A DNA stretch of 64,000 bases. Origin: Tetraselmis striata. Its lineage: Eukaryota; Chlorophyta; Chlorodendrophyceae; Chlorodendrales; Chlorodendraceae. The notes below the pieces were generated by a model that was given only the letters and a program-made list of their open reading frames with translations, made no database searches and was not told the origin of the DNA. Position 1 is the stretch's first letter; the number at the start of each line of letters is the position of its first letter. The stretch is from positions 1 to 64,000 of the forward strand of contig VCJN01000057.1 in assembly GCA_006384855.1 (NCBI GenBank), read 5' to 3'. Made by a program: the position numbers and the translations under genes. Positions 34,901-44,392 of this stretch are shown here, piece after piece.

Positions 34901-35306
34901 GTCGTTGATACCCTACTCACCGAACCCCTACGTATCGCCGTCAATCGCTCACAGCTGCTGCCCTGTCACCCGGCAAGTACTACGGGCGTGCATGATGAGA
35001 CCCAGTAAACCCTATGCAATGACCCTATATCACCCTGGACTACGGCACGCCATGATGCTGCTGACTAGCCCCCTGACTAGCCGCTCGCTGTCATGTCACC
35101 CGGCAAGTACTAATGGCGTGCATGATAAGACCTAGTAAACCCTATCTGACCCTGGTCATGCGATGATACCACTGATTAACCCCCTGCCTCCTTGTTTATG
35201 TTGCCGTGCCGCCCACCCCCGGCCCTCCCACAGGCCCGGAGCATCTCCCCCCTCGCCCGCCGCCAAGAGCTTGCCGGCATCGCGACGCACCGGCGGCAAC
35301 CGATAG
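23717..35306 (+). CDS. PPP4R4: HEAT-repeat protein phosphatase 4 regulatory subunit, PPP4R4-like
   Basis: Seventeen exons: 23717-23839, 24151-24233, 24385-24481, 24567-24986, 25306-25357, 25470-25762, 28177-28284, 29320-29388, 29520-29575, 29705-29854, 30709-30843, 31376-31622, 32065-32139, 32271-32468, 33134-33463, 34206-34373 and 35234-35306. Together about 890 aa, close to animal PPP4R4. Exon 2 starts IDEDISDVERY, like the family N-terminus. Exons 3-12 are HEAT helices: SLKKTLASID, LVLPIVLKQLSVKEPVAEVL, LLRDEEVQVRTAAMESLVQM. The best family signature is DRVPNVRMELCSMLPQVK in exon 12. The last three exons are Ser/Arg/Pro-rich and disordered. The protein should be a solenoid scaffold for a PP2A-like phosphatase. 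Phases agree except that exon 16 enters in one frame and fits exon 17 in another. A TGTAA signal is at 35390. A general PP2A-A-like role is the alternative. Confidence 0.8.
25151..25176. repeat. 26-nt C run in intron 4 of the PPP4R4-like gene
   Basis: Pure C on the coding strand, followed by a T run at 25191-25200. Similar runs occur in introns 6 (G, 28075-28093), 10, 12, 14, 15 and 16. Confidence 0.95.
25885..27628. repeat. 188-bp tandem array, 9 full copies plus a 52-bp partial, in intron 6
   Basis: Full copies begin at 25937, 26125, 26313, 26501, 26689, 26877, 27065, 27253 and 27441. A partial copy precedes them from 25885. Units differ at a few positions, for example TATCGGTAGCG in copies 1, 5 and 6 but CATCGGTCGCG in copies 2, 3, 4, 7 and 8, which suggests block duplication. 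The last two copies share further changes (TTTTAATTGGGG). Within the unit GTGTTGCTACTACAT is itself repeated. Each unit begins GGTGAGT and ends GATGCAG plus 11 bases, so it looks like an intron with splice-like ends. The ORFs of 72-80 codons in it are by-products of the repetition. Confidence 0.95.
28703..28958. repeat. Compound microsatellite (CA)n, (TC)n, (GCTC)n in intron 7
   Basis: CA repeats near 28722-28770, degenerate CT repeats, then pure TC at 28863-28918, then GCTC units. A C run lies just before it (28683-28702). Confidence 0.95.
30663..30686. repeat. 24-nt C run just upstream of exon 11
   Basis: Ends 22 bp before the exon 11 acceptor, where the polypyrimidine tract belongs. Confidence 0.95.
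34400..34422. repeat. 23-nt C run just after exon 16
   Basis: Starts 27 bp after the donor of exon 16. Confidence 0.95.
34962..35145. repeat. Tandem duplication, period 130 bp, in the last intron
   Basis: TGTCACCCGGCAAGTACTA and the following ~40 bp (CGTGCATGAT...AGACC...GTAAACCCTAT) occur at about 34964 and again at 35094, separated by unrelated sequence. Confidence 0.8.
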
Positions 35307-35329
35307 CCCGAGAGAGCGGCGCAGCACGT

Positions 35330-35440
35330 GGGGGGGGGGGGGGGGGGGCAGCAGTGCGGCTGATCTGGGCGAGGCGGCCTGGGCGTTGGTGTAACACAGA
35401 CGAGCCCTCCATACCTAACACCCCCCCCCCCCCCCCCCCC
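35330..35440. repeat. G run (19 nt) and C run (20 nt) in the 3' region
   Basis: G at 35330-35348 and C at 35421-35440, on either side of the poly(A) signal. They could pair with each other in RNA or DNA. Confidence 0.9.
35390..35394 (+). terminator. TGTAA poly(A) signal for the PPP4R4-like gene
   Basis: TGTAA, 84 bp after the TAG at 35304-35306. It supports the choice of last exon. Confidence 0.55.
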
Positions 35441-35517
35441 TCCTCCTACTCCGTTGGCACTAGACTTGCCTGGTATCCGCAAGGACTCGCGTAGATACAT
35501 GAGTACCGAACAGGCTA

Positions 35518-35520
<3 letters not shown>

Positions 35521-35598
<78 letters not shown>
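35521..35598. repeat. (TA)39 microsatellite
   Basis: Uninterrupted TA, followed by ACACACAC. It opens an AT-rich island that reaches about 35920. Confidence 0.95.
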
Positions 35599-35608
<10 letters not shown>

Positions 35609-36777
35609 ATATTCAACAGGTAAATGAATTTACATGTAGAAAATGTATGTCTAGAGGTATATCTAGAGGTGTAGATATGTATGTGTAATGTGTGTGTGTA
35701 TTTATTTATGTGTGTATGTGTACATACATGAGCACAGGAACGGATTTACATTACAATTAGAATATTACGATAGGTTATGTATGGTCATTGCTATCGTTAT
35801 ATTTTATATCAGAGGTTATAGTATAGGTTATTAGGTTATATATTATTATCATTGCAATTGTGTAATCATTGTTATTATTATCATTAATCGCACGCTTTTT
35901 ATTGTGGCTATTCATTATACCATGACCCGTGTTAATCCGCTATGTATTTGTTGTCGAGATCAAATGTGGTGTGTTTCTCCATATAAATACGACCGCTCTG
36001 ATTGTCGTCCCACCTCCCTTGCGGTACCCGTACTAGGTAGATGCTCAGGACCAAGCGCACAGCTTTGGGTACTCATCGCTGTCAGACTTGATCCGGCACC
36101 GGCAGTTGCGCCTGGCACCCCGTGCTCATGCGGGGATCGCCCGAGCGACTGCGGGCGTTTTGGAGTCCTGCCTTGTAGCATGTATACACAACAGGTGCTG
36201 CCTGCAGGGCCCCGATGGGAGGTGGGCTGACTGCGAGCTGTGAGTGCCCCCTGCTGCGCCTAGCGGCCACTGTCTGAGGAAGGCCCACGGCAAAGGTCGC
36301 GATGGATCACAAAAAGTGGCATCGGCCTCAGGCTATCTATGTGTTGTTGTGGCACGGCTGCCCACGCGGGGCTTGGCAAACCCTAATGAGGGCTTGACCC
36401 TGAATGATTTCCACAACAGCGTCACCCGCCTAACTGCGGCCGCTACTCGGCACAACAGCGCCCTCCCCCTGCAGCTATCACTCTCAGTCCGTTCTTCGGG
36501 GATGGCACTGTCATCCTGCTCAGGTTGGCGTTTTGTTGGTGTGCATGCTACATAGGATTGTGGGCGCCAGGAGGGGGAGGGGGCGCCCGGCGGTTGGCAG
36601 GTAGCACGGCAATGGTGGCCTATGGTCCCCGGGATTGAGGCCCCGGGGAGGTGGGGGGACTCCCGGCAGTGCGACCGCTTGGCCAGGCGCCCAAACGCCA
36701 GAGGATAGCTCGCCGGCGCATGACGAGTGGGGTATCTTGTGCGTGTGGGGTGAAGGGGGGGGGCTTTGGCCGGTGCG
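35599..36777. other. Intergenic region, first 320 bp AT-rich
   Basis: 35599-35920 is strongly AT-rich (TATTTATTTATG, TTATTATTATCATT), unlike all surrounding DNA. The remainder is ordinary GC-rich sequence with no supported gene. Confidence 0.5.
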
Positions 36778-38373
36778 CTACCGGGTGAAGCTAGCAGCAT
36801 CGGACTGGCTGTCCTGCAGAGCGGCAGTCCCCAGGGACATGCCCTCCTGCGCGGCGACGGTGCAGTTGCAGCAGCGCATATCGGCGGCGGCGCCTTGCCG
36901 TGCCGCGCCGCAATGAGGGCAGCTCTCGCCGGCGTCCGAGGCGCAGCCGGAGCACCGCCGCTGTTGGCGGCCCTCGCCCTCGCCGACGCCGCATCCGTCG
37001 TCCCTGTGAGACGGGGAGGTGCTGCGCGCAGCGGCTTGCTCCTGCAGGCGGTCCAGCAGCTGGCGCGCCTGGTGTCCCCTGCGCATAGCACTCGGCGTCC
37101 CACTGCCAGCAGCCCACCCCCCAGGGCCCCATCGTCCAGTACACCACCTTGCTCAGCTCCTCCAGCCAGCCGTCCGCGTCGCGGAAACCTGCGTGCCCAC
37201 ACAGGAACCTGCGCCAACTCGAAGACTTCAATCAACAGAACATAATAATGAAGCTCGAATATTAGAATGTATTTTTAAACATTCTCAGTGTTGCGAATTC
37301 CACACATCCAGTCTGGCAGCACCGGCGGTATTGCGTGCGGACTGGGGCGAGAGGAGATTCGTCGGCGACAGCACGACGGGGCGTCGACACACCCACCTGG
37401 CTGTCTTCCTGTTTGCCACTTGGCAGGCGCTGATGTAGACCGCGCCCAGCGGCCGAAAGGGCGCCAGCACCGCCTCCTCCATCGCGCGGTACATCGCGGC
37501 GCCGAGCCCCCGCCGCCGGTGGTCCTCCGCCACCTCGATGACCTCCAGCGTGGGGCCCGCGGTGCCCATGTCGCGGTTGTGGTACGTCCACAGTCCCACC
37601 CCGACCTCAACACCGCGCACCTTGAGTGAGAATCTGGTTGAGATGTCGTGAATTTCGCGGCCGTCAGGTGAGACGAGATTCCCCGACTCGCTGCCCGTGA
37701 CCCATTCCAGGGTGAAGCCCGGCAGCGGGTCGGCCTCCCACTCCGGGGTGATGCGGAGCGGGTCGCTGTGACACTCCTCGGACTCCAGTGCATGAAAAGG
37801 GTACGGCGGCGACTCGGCGTGCGGCACGCGGCACGCGGGCGAAAAGCGCCAGAGCGGGAACGCCATCAGGAGCGCCGCCTCGCGCTCGGCGCCGACGCTG
37901 TCCTTCACCAAGGTGAGCCGGACTGTGGGGAGGCTGCCGCCTGGCTCTGCCGAGCCGACGTGGTTGAGAGTCGCCGCATGGCGCCCGGTGGCCAGGTCTT
38001 CGAAATGCAGGCCGCCGTCGTCGGCGCTCCGAGGAACTCCTCCTCCTGGCGCCGGCGCCAGCACCGGCTGCTGCTCCCGGTTGGTCTGGGCGTCGTCGCG
38101 CCGCCGCAACCCCGCAGCCTCCAGCAAGGCCGCACCCGCAAGGAGCGCGTTATTACCACCGACTTCGCCCGCACCGCGGTAGCTCGCAAACAGGGTGGTT
38201 AGCCCTGCTGTGGGCACAGGGCGCAGCGGCCCGTTGTGCGCACGGATCTCGTCCTTCGGCACGCCCTCCGACCAGCCGGCGACTTCGGGCGCCCCCTCTT
38301 CGCCGGTCGCGGCGTGCAGGTAGTCCCCGTGCTCGGCAGCGGCGTCGGCAGCTGATGACTGTCGGTCAGGCAT
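36778..38373 (-). CDS. GNAT-family N-acetyltransferase with C-terminal Cys-rich finger; frame broken by one base
   Basis: Exon 1 is 38373-37397 and exon 2 is 37208-36778, with matching phases. The ATG at 38373 starts MPDRQSSAADAA. After a disordered N-terminus and a poorly conserved region comes the acetyl-CoA-binding part of a GNAT: LEVIEVAEDHRRRGLGAAMY, whose R-R-x-G-L-G is the pyrophosphate loop, then an alpha helix and VYISACQVANRKTARR. Exon 2 continues FLCGHAGFRDADGWLEELSK, the C-terminal strand region, then DAECYAQ. There the frame meets a GGGG (plus 37076-37079, CCCC). With three G the reading would continue GHQARQLLDRLQEQAA and a cysteine-rich finger (CSGCA, CPHCG, CCNC) up to a stop at 36778. 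As given, the frame runs into arginine-rich shadow sequence. It is either an assembly error or a mutation of the tail. The acetyl acceptor is unknown. Confidence 0.7.
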
Positions 38374-38539
38374 GTCGCCCCTCGGCAAGTCGACCCCTGG
38401 CTGGCTGGCTGGACGAGCTCTTAGTTTAAATACTTACAACTATTCGTACCCTGGGCAAATTCGTACCCACGGGACGGAAAATTCTTAGGCGGACCCCTGG
38501 CAAAGGGGGGCGGCATGGAGAGTACGCGGGAGGATTAAA

Positions 38540-38558
38540 GGGGGGGGGGGGGGGGGGG
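38540..38558. repeat. 19-nt G run
   Basis: Upstream of the GNAT start; followed by TGGGGGGG. Confidence 0.9.
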
Positions 38559-38835
38559 TGGGGGGGGTTCGTTCGTTTGCGTTGTAAGGGCTGAGTTGGG
38601 ACAACTACTGCGGTCTGCACAAGTGAACGAGGCCCGTCATTATCATTATTGCGTGGCTGCGCTTCACATATAATATATAAATCAAGGTAGTCATCCCTAT
38701 AATGAGGATTTGTATTACTCACACTCGCATATAGCTCAGAGAGATTGTTTTTTCGCTGCCGGTACAGCAGTGGCAACAAGAAAAGGAGAGTCTCTACGTC
38801 TCTGCGACTGGCGCAGCAGTTTCGGCAGCGTTACA

Positions 38836-38836
<1 letters not shown>

Positions 38837-38931
<95 letters not shown>
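38837..38931. repeat. (TA)47 microsatellite
   Basis: Uninterrupted TA for 95 bp. It produces Tyr-Ile repeat ORFs on both strands that are not genes. Confidence 0.95.
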
Positions 38932-38934
<3 letters not shown>

Positions 38935-39202
38935 AGCGACGTTCCGTCGTAGTCATCAAGCAAATTGCCGAAGCATTCCGCAAGACTAACAATTAATGTG
39001 AGGCCAGTGACGGAATTTTCAACACTGTTAGATCACCGCCTAAAACAATGAGTGTCATGAAAATACCCGGCACTAACACGAAAGGTCTGCCCCTACCCGT
39101 TTGGGCGTCGGCCCATCCATTCGTCGAGCAATGCGAGTTGGGGCAACCCCCGTCCCGCGGAGTAAAGTATTCATGATTGCGATTTGGAAGTTTCTTGCAA
39201 CT

Positions 39203-39660
39203 TTAATCCTGCTGAGTCGTTTTGCTAAACGGGCCAGCTGATGTCTTCAAGAGTGCAAAACATGTGCAACAAAAAGGCGATGTGAGGGAGGGCCCGACGC
39301 CATAACTTGAGCTCCCATTCCCAGTAAAATCCATGAGGGCGCCGTGAAGGGAAGACCCCCCCCCCCCCCTTCCCCCCCGCCCGAAATACATCATGCAGTT
39401 TAGTCCTCGGGTGTCGTTGACGCAACCTGATAGTATCAAAAAAATGCTAAGCTTCGGAATTAACAACACAAAGTTTTGACGGTAGTGATGCACCCACCGC
39501 GGGCACTCCACCAACATATGTTCGATTATCTCACATTCACTTCGGCCACATGCATGACAGTATTCAAGGAACCGCTCAGGCATGGCATGAATCCGGGCCA
39601 ATCGGCGGGCAGTGGGGAGTACTAGGTAACGATGCGAAATTGTATAATAATGTGCATCAG

Positions 39661-39692
<32 letters not shown>

Positions 39693-40500
39693 ACCCCCCC
39701 CCCCCGGACACCCGTGCCGTACTGTTGTGGCAACGGGTTTGACGCATAAGACGTGTGAAGTAAACATATATATCCGTGGTGTTAGCATGGGCTAATGATG
39801 GCGAGGATCCGTAACGCGCCCAAACCAATGCCTTTTCTAGTTTAGCGGCATCGTGGGCGGCTATCTAGTGACCTCCAACACTCAGGTGGGAAGTGCGCCC
39901 CCCTCAGCTAGCCCTACGTTCGCCCTAGCTAGGTAGTCTATCTAACCACCGCACAGTTCCCAACGTCCACTACGTGTTGGGGCGTGCCCGACTTGGCTGA
40001 TCTATTTAGTACGTGGGCTATACATGTATTCAAGTCGGATGCTTTCGGGAATGCCAAAGCCCGTGCCGCAGTGGCCGTAGCCTCCGATCTATGGGCGCAA
40101 TATCTAATTCTCGCATCATCGGCGCAGTGACAACCCCAGGGGATTTAACCCGCTCCAATAAGACACTACAGCAAGCATTGACTGGGTACGTGTGTAATTG
40201 AGTTGCGCCAGTAGTACTGTCTATCCATTCCCCATACTTCACACCCGTATAAAGTTACACACTTCCACTCGGTACTACACATGTTTTGACAACAAACACA
40301 CGCACACCAATAAGAATCATGCCCCGTCCTCCGAGTAATTCTGAATTGAGCACCTCGATGGCGCGCGTACCCTTCTTAACCGGTCGTCTACTACGTGCCG
40401 CATACAGGTGCCAGTACCTGAGTCAGAATTAATGCCCGTACCAAAATACATGACATCGTATTCACTTACCACCGGTATCAGTTCTCCCCTAAGGCCTAAG
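39203..40500 (-). pseudogene. LINE fragment: end of reverse transcriptase and zinc-finger tail, copy 1
   Basis: Read from the right, it has YFGTGINSDSG (the YLG..IN..G block after the polymerase core), then GVKYGEWIDSTTGATQLHTY (equivalent to the LLYGSE.W region), then REL-type residues with RLRPLRHGLW. Near 39590-39480 it has ARIHAMPERFLEY, CHACGRSECEIIEHMLVECP, the C-x2-C...E.EH.L..CP zinc-binding tail found after the RT/RNase H of many LINEs. Frames change several times, so it is dead. A poly-C tract (39661-39705) has expanded inside it. A second copy lies at 47500-48240. Confidence 0.7.
39661..39705. repeat. C run (32 nt, A, 12 nt)
   Basis: Thirty-two C, one A, then twelve C, inside LINE copy 1. 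Copy 2 has no such run, so the expansion came after duplication. Confidence 0.95.
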
Positions 40501-40514
40501 CGGTATGCAGTTTG

Positions 40515-40545
40515 ATAATTGTACGAGTACGATATACTACGAGTT
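40515..40545 (-). repeat. Fragment of the SINE body, opposite orientation
   Basis: AATTGTACGAGTACGATATA and the next ten bases are the reverse complement of the SINE body segment at about 50889-50920. Confidence 0.65.
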
Positions 40546-41539
40546 CGCACATATAATATGTGTACGAATACTAGTGCAGTATGTACCGGAGACTGCGAGG
40601 AGTGTATGCACGATGTAATGTGGCCACGTTGTAAACGTTGTTACAACTTGTATCAATTCCCATACGAACAATTTTTTTTGTTATAAAAACCATGGCAGCC
40701 TCGCGTCTCTGCGCCATCACTGCACACCGCGACTTATGTTTTGTCTTTGCGTCTCGACTGCTGAGAATGTAGCACCTGCCCGAGGCAACGCTCTTTGCGT
40801 ATGTAGGGTGTGATAATATTCATGGGACTACCCCTGTCTTAGCGCGTACTATAATATAACCCATATAAGTTTTAATGAAGGTATGCCAAGAGACACCCCT
40901 TACCGGTAGCGACTACCCGGCAGTCGGGTACTCGTGTGAATCACAATAGCGATAAATGATAAATCCACAGCGGTGAAATATCTACCGATGGTAAGAAATA
41001 TTATACTGCCGCCGCTGCAACGGTCTATCCAAGGGGCGATTAATCGTCGGCACATGGTATTTTATGGCGTGCCGGGTGACGAGGGATGCCGCTATGGCGC
41101 CGGCGCATTATGCCGTTGCATGACATAGGGTTCGGAAACTAATGGTCGCTACGTAATAACCGCCGCCGCCACGGGGAACGGGCGCCGTGCATAAAGCGGT
41201 TCATGATTTTAAGAAGGGTGGCGGCAGACGTCGGAAGTTCGTCTACAAGTGGGTGTGCTCTCTCCGTAAGGGGCATGTTCACTCGCCGGCGCGAGGCAGC
41301 TACCAACCAGTACGCCATCCGGTATCGGGGGTACTATCGAGACGGGGCAAAGTCGATGCTTTGCGTGTTGAGCGCGGCAATATTGGGAGCTGATGCGTGA
41401 CCCCCATCCCCTATCACAGCAACGGTTTGCGATATACCGCCACGGTACATCGCCACCCATAGCCCCCGCCCGAAACGGGAATAATGGGCATGTAGTATGT
41501 GGGCTTGTCAAGGCTCTTGTCAAGGCTCTTATGCGTTCA

Positions 41540-42100
41540 AAAAACTAATAAGGCCCAGGGACCCGGGGAGGAGATGGAGAGGCTTTCAAATTGGCGATAT
41601 ACGCCCCAAATAGCTATTGGCAAGGCAGTATTGTGGCTTTGATTAGCGGGATTTGGACTAAGAACCAAGTCCCCCAGCCATGGCGTAGCTCAGCCATGGT
41701 TTCGGTGCTGGAAAAAGGCGGCGCGGCCGTAATGGACAATTATAGGAGACATTATGATTCTGGGTGCCGCTACGAAACCCCTTACAACCATATTACCTAT
41801 CCCCAACGTGTGCATGACGTATATGCTAAGCTAAAAGGCTAATCCACCGTTGGCAAGCGAGTTTTATGCGGAATAAGGAGGTCCCCCTTCAACAAGTTGC
41901 CAGCTTGTTCAATATCGCGGCTCGACGTAAAGCGTTAAGTCTACCCATAGTTCATTGACTTCAGGAAGGCATATGAAACCGTCCGTTCCTCATGCGCTTT
42001 TATTCCTATAACTACAAGCCTTATAGGAGTTACATGTCATATGCTTACCTTCATAAAAGCGTTATATATGGATAGTATGGCACGAGTTAAGCCAAGTGTA
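41540..42100 (+). pseudogene. Decayed LINE reverse transcriptase, N-terminal half
   Basis: ALISGIWTKNQVPQPWRSSA, then LEKGGAAVMDNYR, correspond to the P..W....i.KkGd..d..NYRPI block. In another frame DFRKAYETV (41957-41983) is polymerase motif A, containing its catalytic aspartate. FIKALYMDSMARVKP matches the l..LY.....V block after it. At least two frameshifts and stops lie between them. A degenerate motif resembling QG.PLSP.LFN follows much later, at about 42750-42810, after inserted sequence. Confidence 0.7.
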
Positions 42101-42192
42101 GTGGCTCCGGGAACACTATCATACCCCATACCCATAGAGTGACCTCTATACTAGTAGTTGTTATAGCATCGATCGATGACTACATGGACACA

Positions 42193-42435
42193 TCAATGAC
42201 CAATCCCTTCACTGCTATTCTGGCGTAGGAGACAATGGAATGTGGATACATGGCGTGTATTGCGGAGATGGAAAACCGTCCCTTTCGGCGGGTCGTGCGT
42301 GGTGACACGCGCACACGGGGCAGGCGGGACGAACAAAACATGATCCATTCGTGGTTGGCGGTGGCCGCGGTGGGCGGAGACGCCGCATGTTTTATTTTCA
42401 TCCGGCGGGCTGCCGCAAAATGGACACCGCGTCAA
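42193..42435 (-). pseudogene. LINE zinc-finger tail fragment, minus strand
   Basis: CPFCGSPPDENKTCG, later DHVLFVPPAPC and a TH pair, resemble the zinc-binding tail of LINE proteins. It separates the two plus-strand RT parts and so probably inserted into them. Confidence 0.4.
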
Positions 42436-42853
42436 GGTCGACTTCCGCGACCGGCACTATACGGTGAAACTGCATAAAGCGGTGATGGGATGTCTCGTGC
42501 CTCAAGGTGAGATCTATTGAGATGCCGCTAATGTGGGCCGTGCCTGTGGGACACCGCTCCTCCGAGTGAGTGGTGGTTGCGCGCGGATGCGCCTTTGCGC
42601 AGGCGCGGTTCTCGAGCCGCGGCCCCACGTCGTCGCGGAGGCGGCGGTCGCTTTCGCGGCCGCGACCGCGGGGAGCACGCCCTCGCTCGGGCTCATCGAG
42701 TGGACAGAAACACCGGCGGCCGGAATGAACGGGCCGCCTGTTAATCTCTTCCGGCGGGGTGCCCCGCATCCCCGATCCTATTCAACATAATTATTGGCGC
42801 AATACATTCTATGGGGAAGCGCCCCCACCACGCACACCTTTCCTAGACATGCG

Positions 42854-42884
<31 letters not shown>
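42854..42884. repeat. 31-nt C run
   Basis: Within the LINE-rich region, shortly after the RT fragment. Confidence 0.95.
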
Positions 42885-43928
42885 ATCCACGAAATCAATC
42901 TTAGTTGATCGCCCGAGCACCCACGGGACTAGCGTCACAACCCCCACAAGTCACACGCACGCCCCTAACGAACCTCCACACCTTTCCGCACATCCCATTT
43001 TAATGCGGGCCCTCTCCGAGGGCACGACGCTTCCCTTCCCCTCAGCGACAAAGCTCATATTACCGCAGCCGCTAGAGGACTGAACGGACTCTATCAGCCT
43101 ATACATGGTACGTTGTTTGGCCCCATAAATTATCATTACCCTCGCCGAAATAATCAATGCCCAAAAGATGAATACGAGAGTAGTACTCAATTCCTTTTTT
43201 GGATAATTCGTGGCTAAGGCCGGCGGGGTGAGGTCCCTGCGGGATGCCCGCCGCCAAAATGGCCCACCCACCACCCATCGACTCAGCCGCCGGCATCGCG
43301 CGCCGTCGCTCCCTGCCAACACCCCCATCGCCCCTGCCGCCATAGACCAAGATATGCAAATAGCCGCAGCGCCGGTCGCGCCGGTCCTAGCGTGGGCCAG
43401 CATGGTCAAAACTTGCGATATTCGGCACCTGCACCCACTACCCCGTCCGAACTTCCCGGGTGGTGCACAACTCCGCGGCCGCCGCCGCGCTATTTGGGCG
43501 CACTGGCTCGCCCGGCACAAGTGATAGTGGCGGGCGAGCCCCGAAGCTACCCATAATAACATACGTGTCGCTGATCCTTAACGACTCGGAGCGGGCCGGC
43601 CACCCGGCCGATGCGGGCAGCCGCGCCGCGACGCAGTGGCGGTTGTCTGCAGAGATCACCATATGCTGGGAGTAGGCCCCGGCGGCCGGCCAGCTCCGCA
43701 TATGCTCTAAACCGTTACCGATTTATAGGCGCCGAGGACGCCGGGGGGAGACAACCCCGGCGCATGACTACTACCGGGAGGGTAAAAAGTTACATCTACG
43801 GCGCGCGGACGCCCGCCAGGTGCTTTTGCGACATGCAGAGGAGGGGACAACTCTATCGGAGCTGCTCGTCGACCATGACCAACCCCCGATCTAGGCCCGC
43901 GTCGACTCGGAAGAACTAATGGACGACA

Positions 43929-44392
43929 TTGAACGCCCGCCACGTCATGCGGGTCTTCAGTTCGCAACTGTCGGGCCTCACGGGGGACGATATCACGCAA
44001 CACATGGCGGGTATCCTCCTAGAGCCCTACGAGGCGGCATGCCTAGGGGGCGTCGAGTCCTTGGAGCTAGAGGCGGCACTGCGCAACGCGGCGAGCCGAG
44101 CGCGTGGGACTGCCACGACGACGTCAACAACCGGGCCCCATACGCGGAGGTCCGCCTGCCACCGGCAGCCCTGTTGGAGCTGCTTGAGGTCCCGCACATC
44201 TCGAAGACCATGCCGCGCACTACGTCCACCCGAATGGAGCTCGCCTCCGCGCAAGCGGCACATGCGCTGGTTGCTTACATGGAGGACGCCTTGCTCTGCC
44301 TCCTCGACCACCGGGGAGGCAAGGAATGGCGCCTACGAGTCGGCGGCGAGCGGCCCGGCGCGAAGGCCGGCGGCCAAAACACCACCGAGTAG
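43929..44392 (+). pseudogene. Frameshifted ORF of unknown function in a GC-rich block
   Basis: One frame reads GDDITQHMAGILLEPYEAAC and LELEAALRNAASRARG up to about 44105. The adjacent frame then carries DCHDDVNNRAPYAEVRLPPA, LELLEVPHISKTMPR and AQAAHALVAYMEDALLCLLD to a stop at 44392. Taken together the composition is coding-like, with one frame change. I do not recognise the family. It lies in a GC-rich block (about 43.2-45.9 kb) between LINE fragments, so it may be an ORF1 or the start of a retroelement protein. Confidence 0.35.

Noticed and set aside
36333..37235. 300-codon minus-strand ORF over the GNAT second exon
   Set aside because: It is in a third frame. The GNAT frame and the finger frame both carry recognisable protein, and this one does not.
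38710..38996. Tyr-Ile repeat ORFs across the TA microsatellite on both strands (also 35156-35605)
   Set aside because: They are translations of (TA)n with no start, splice or domain support.
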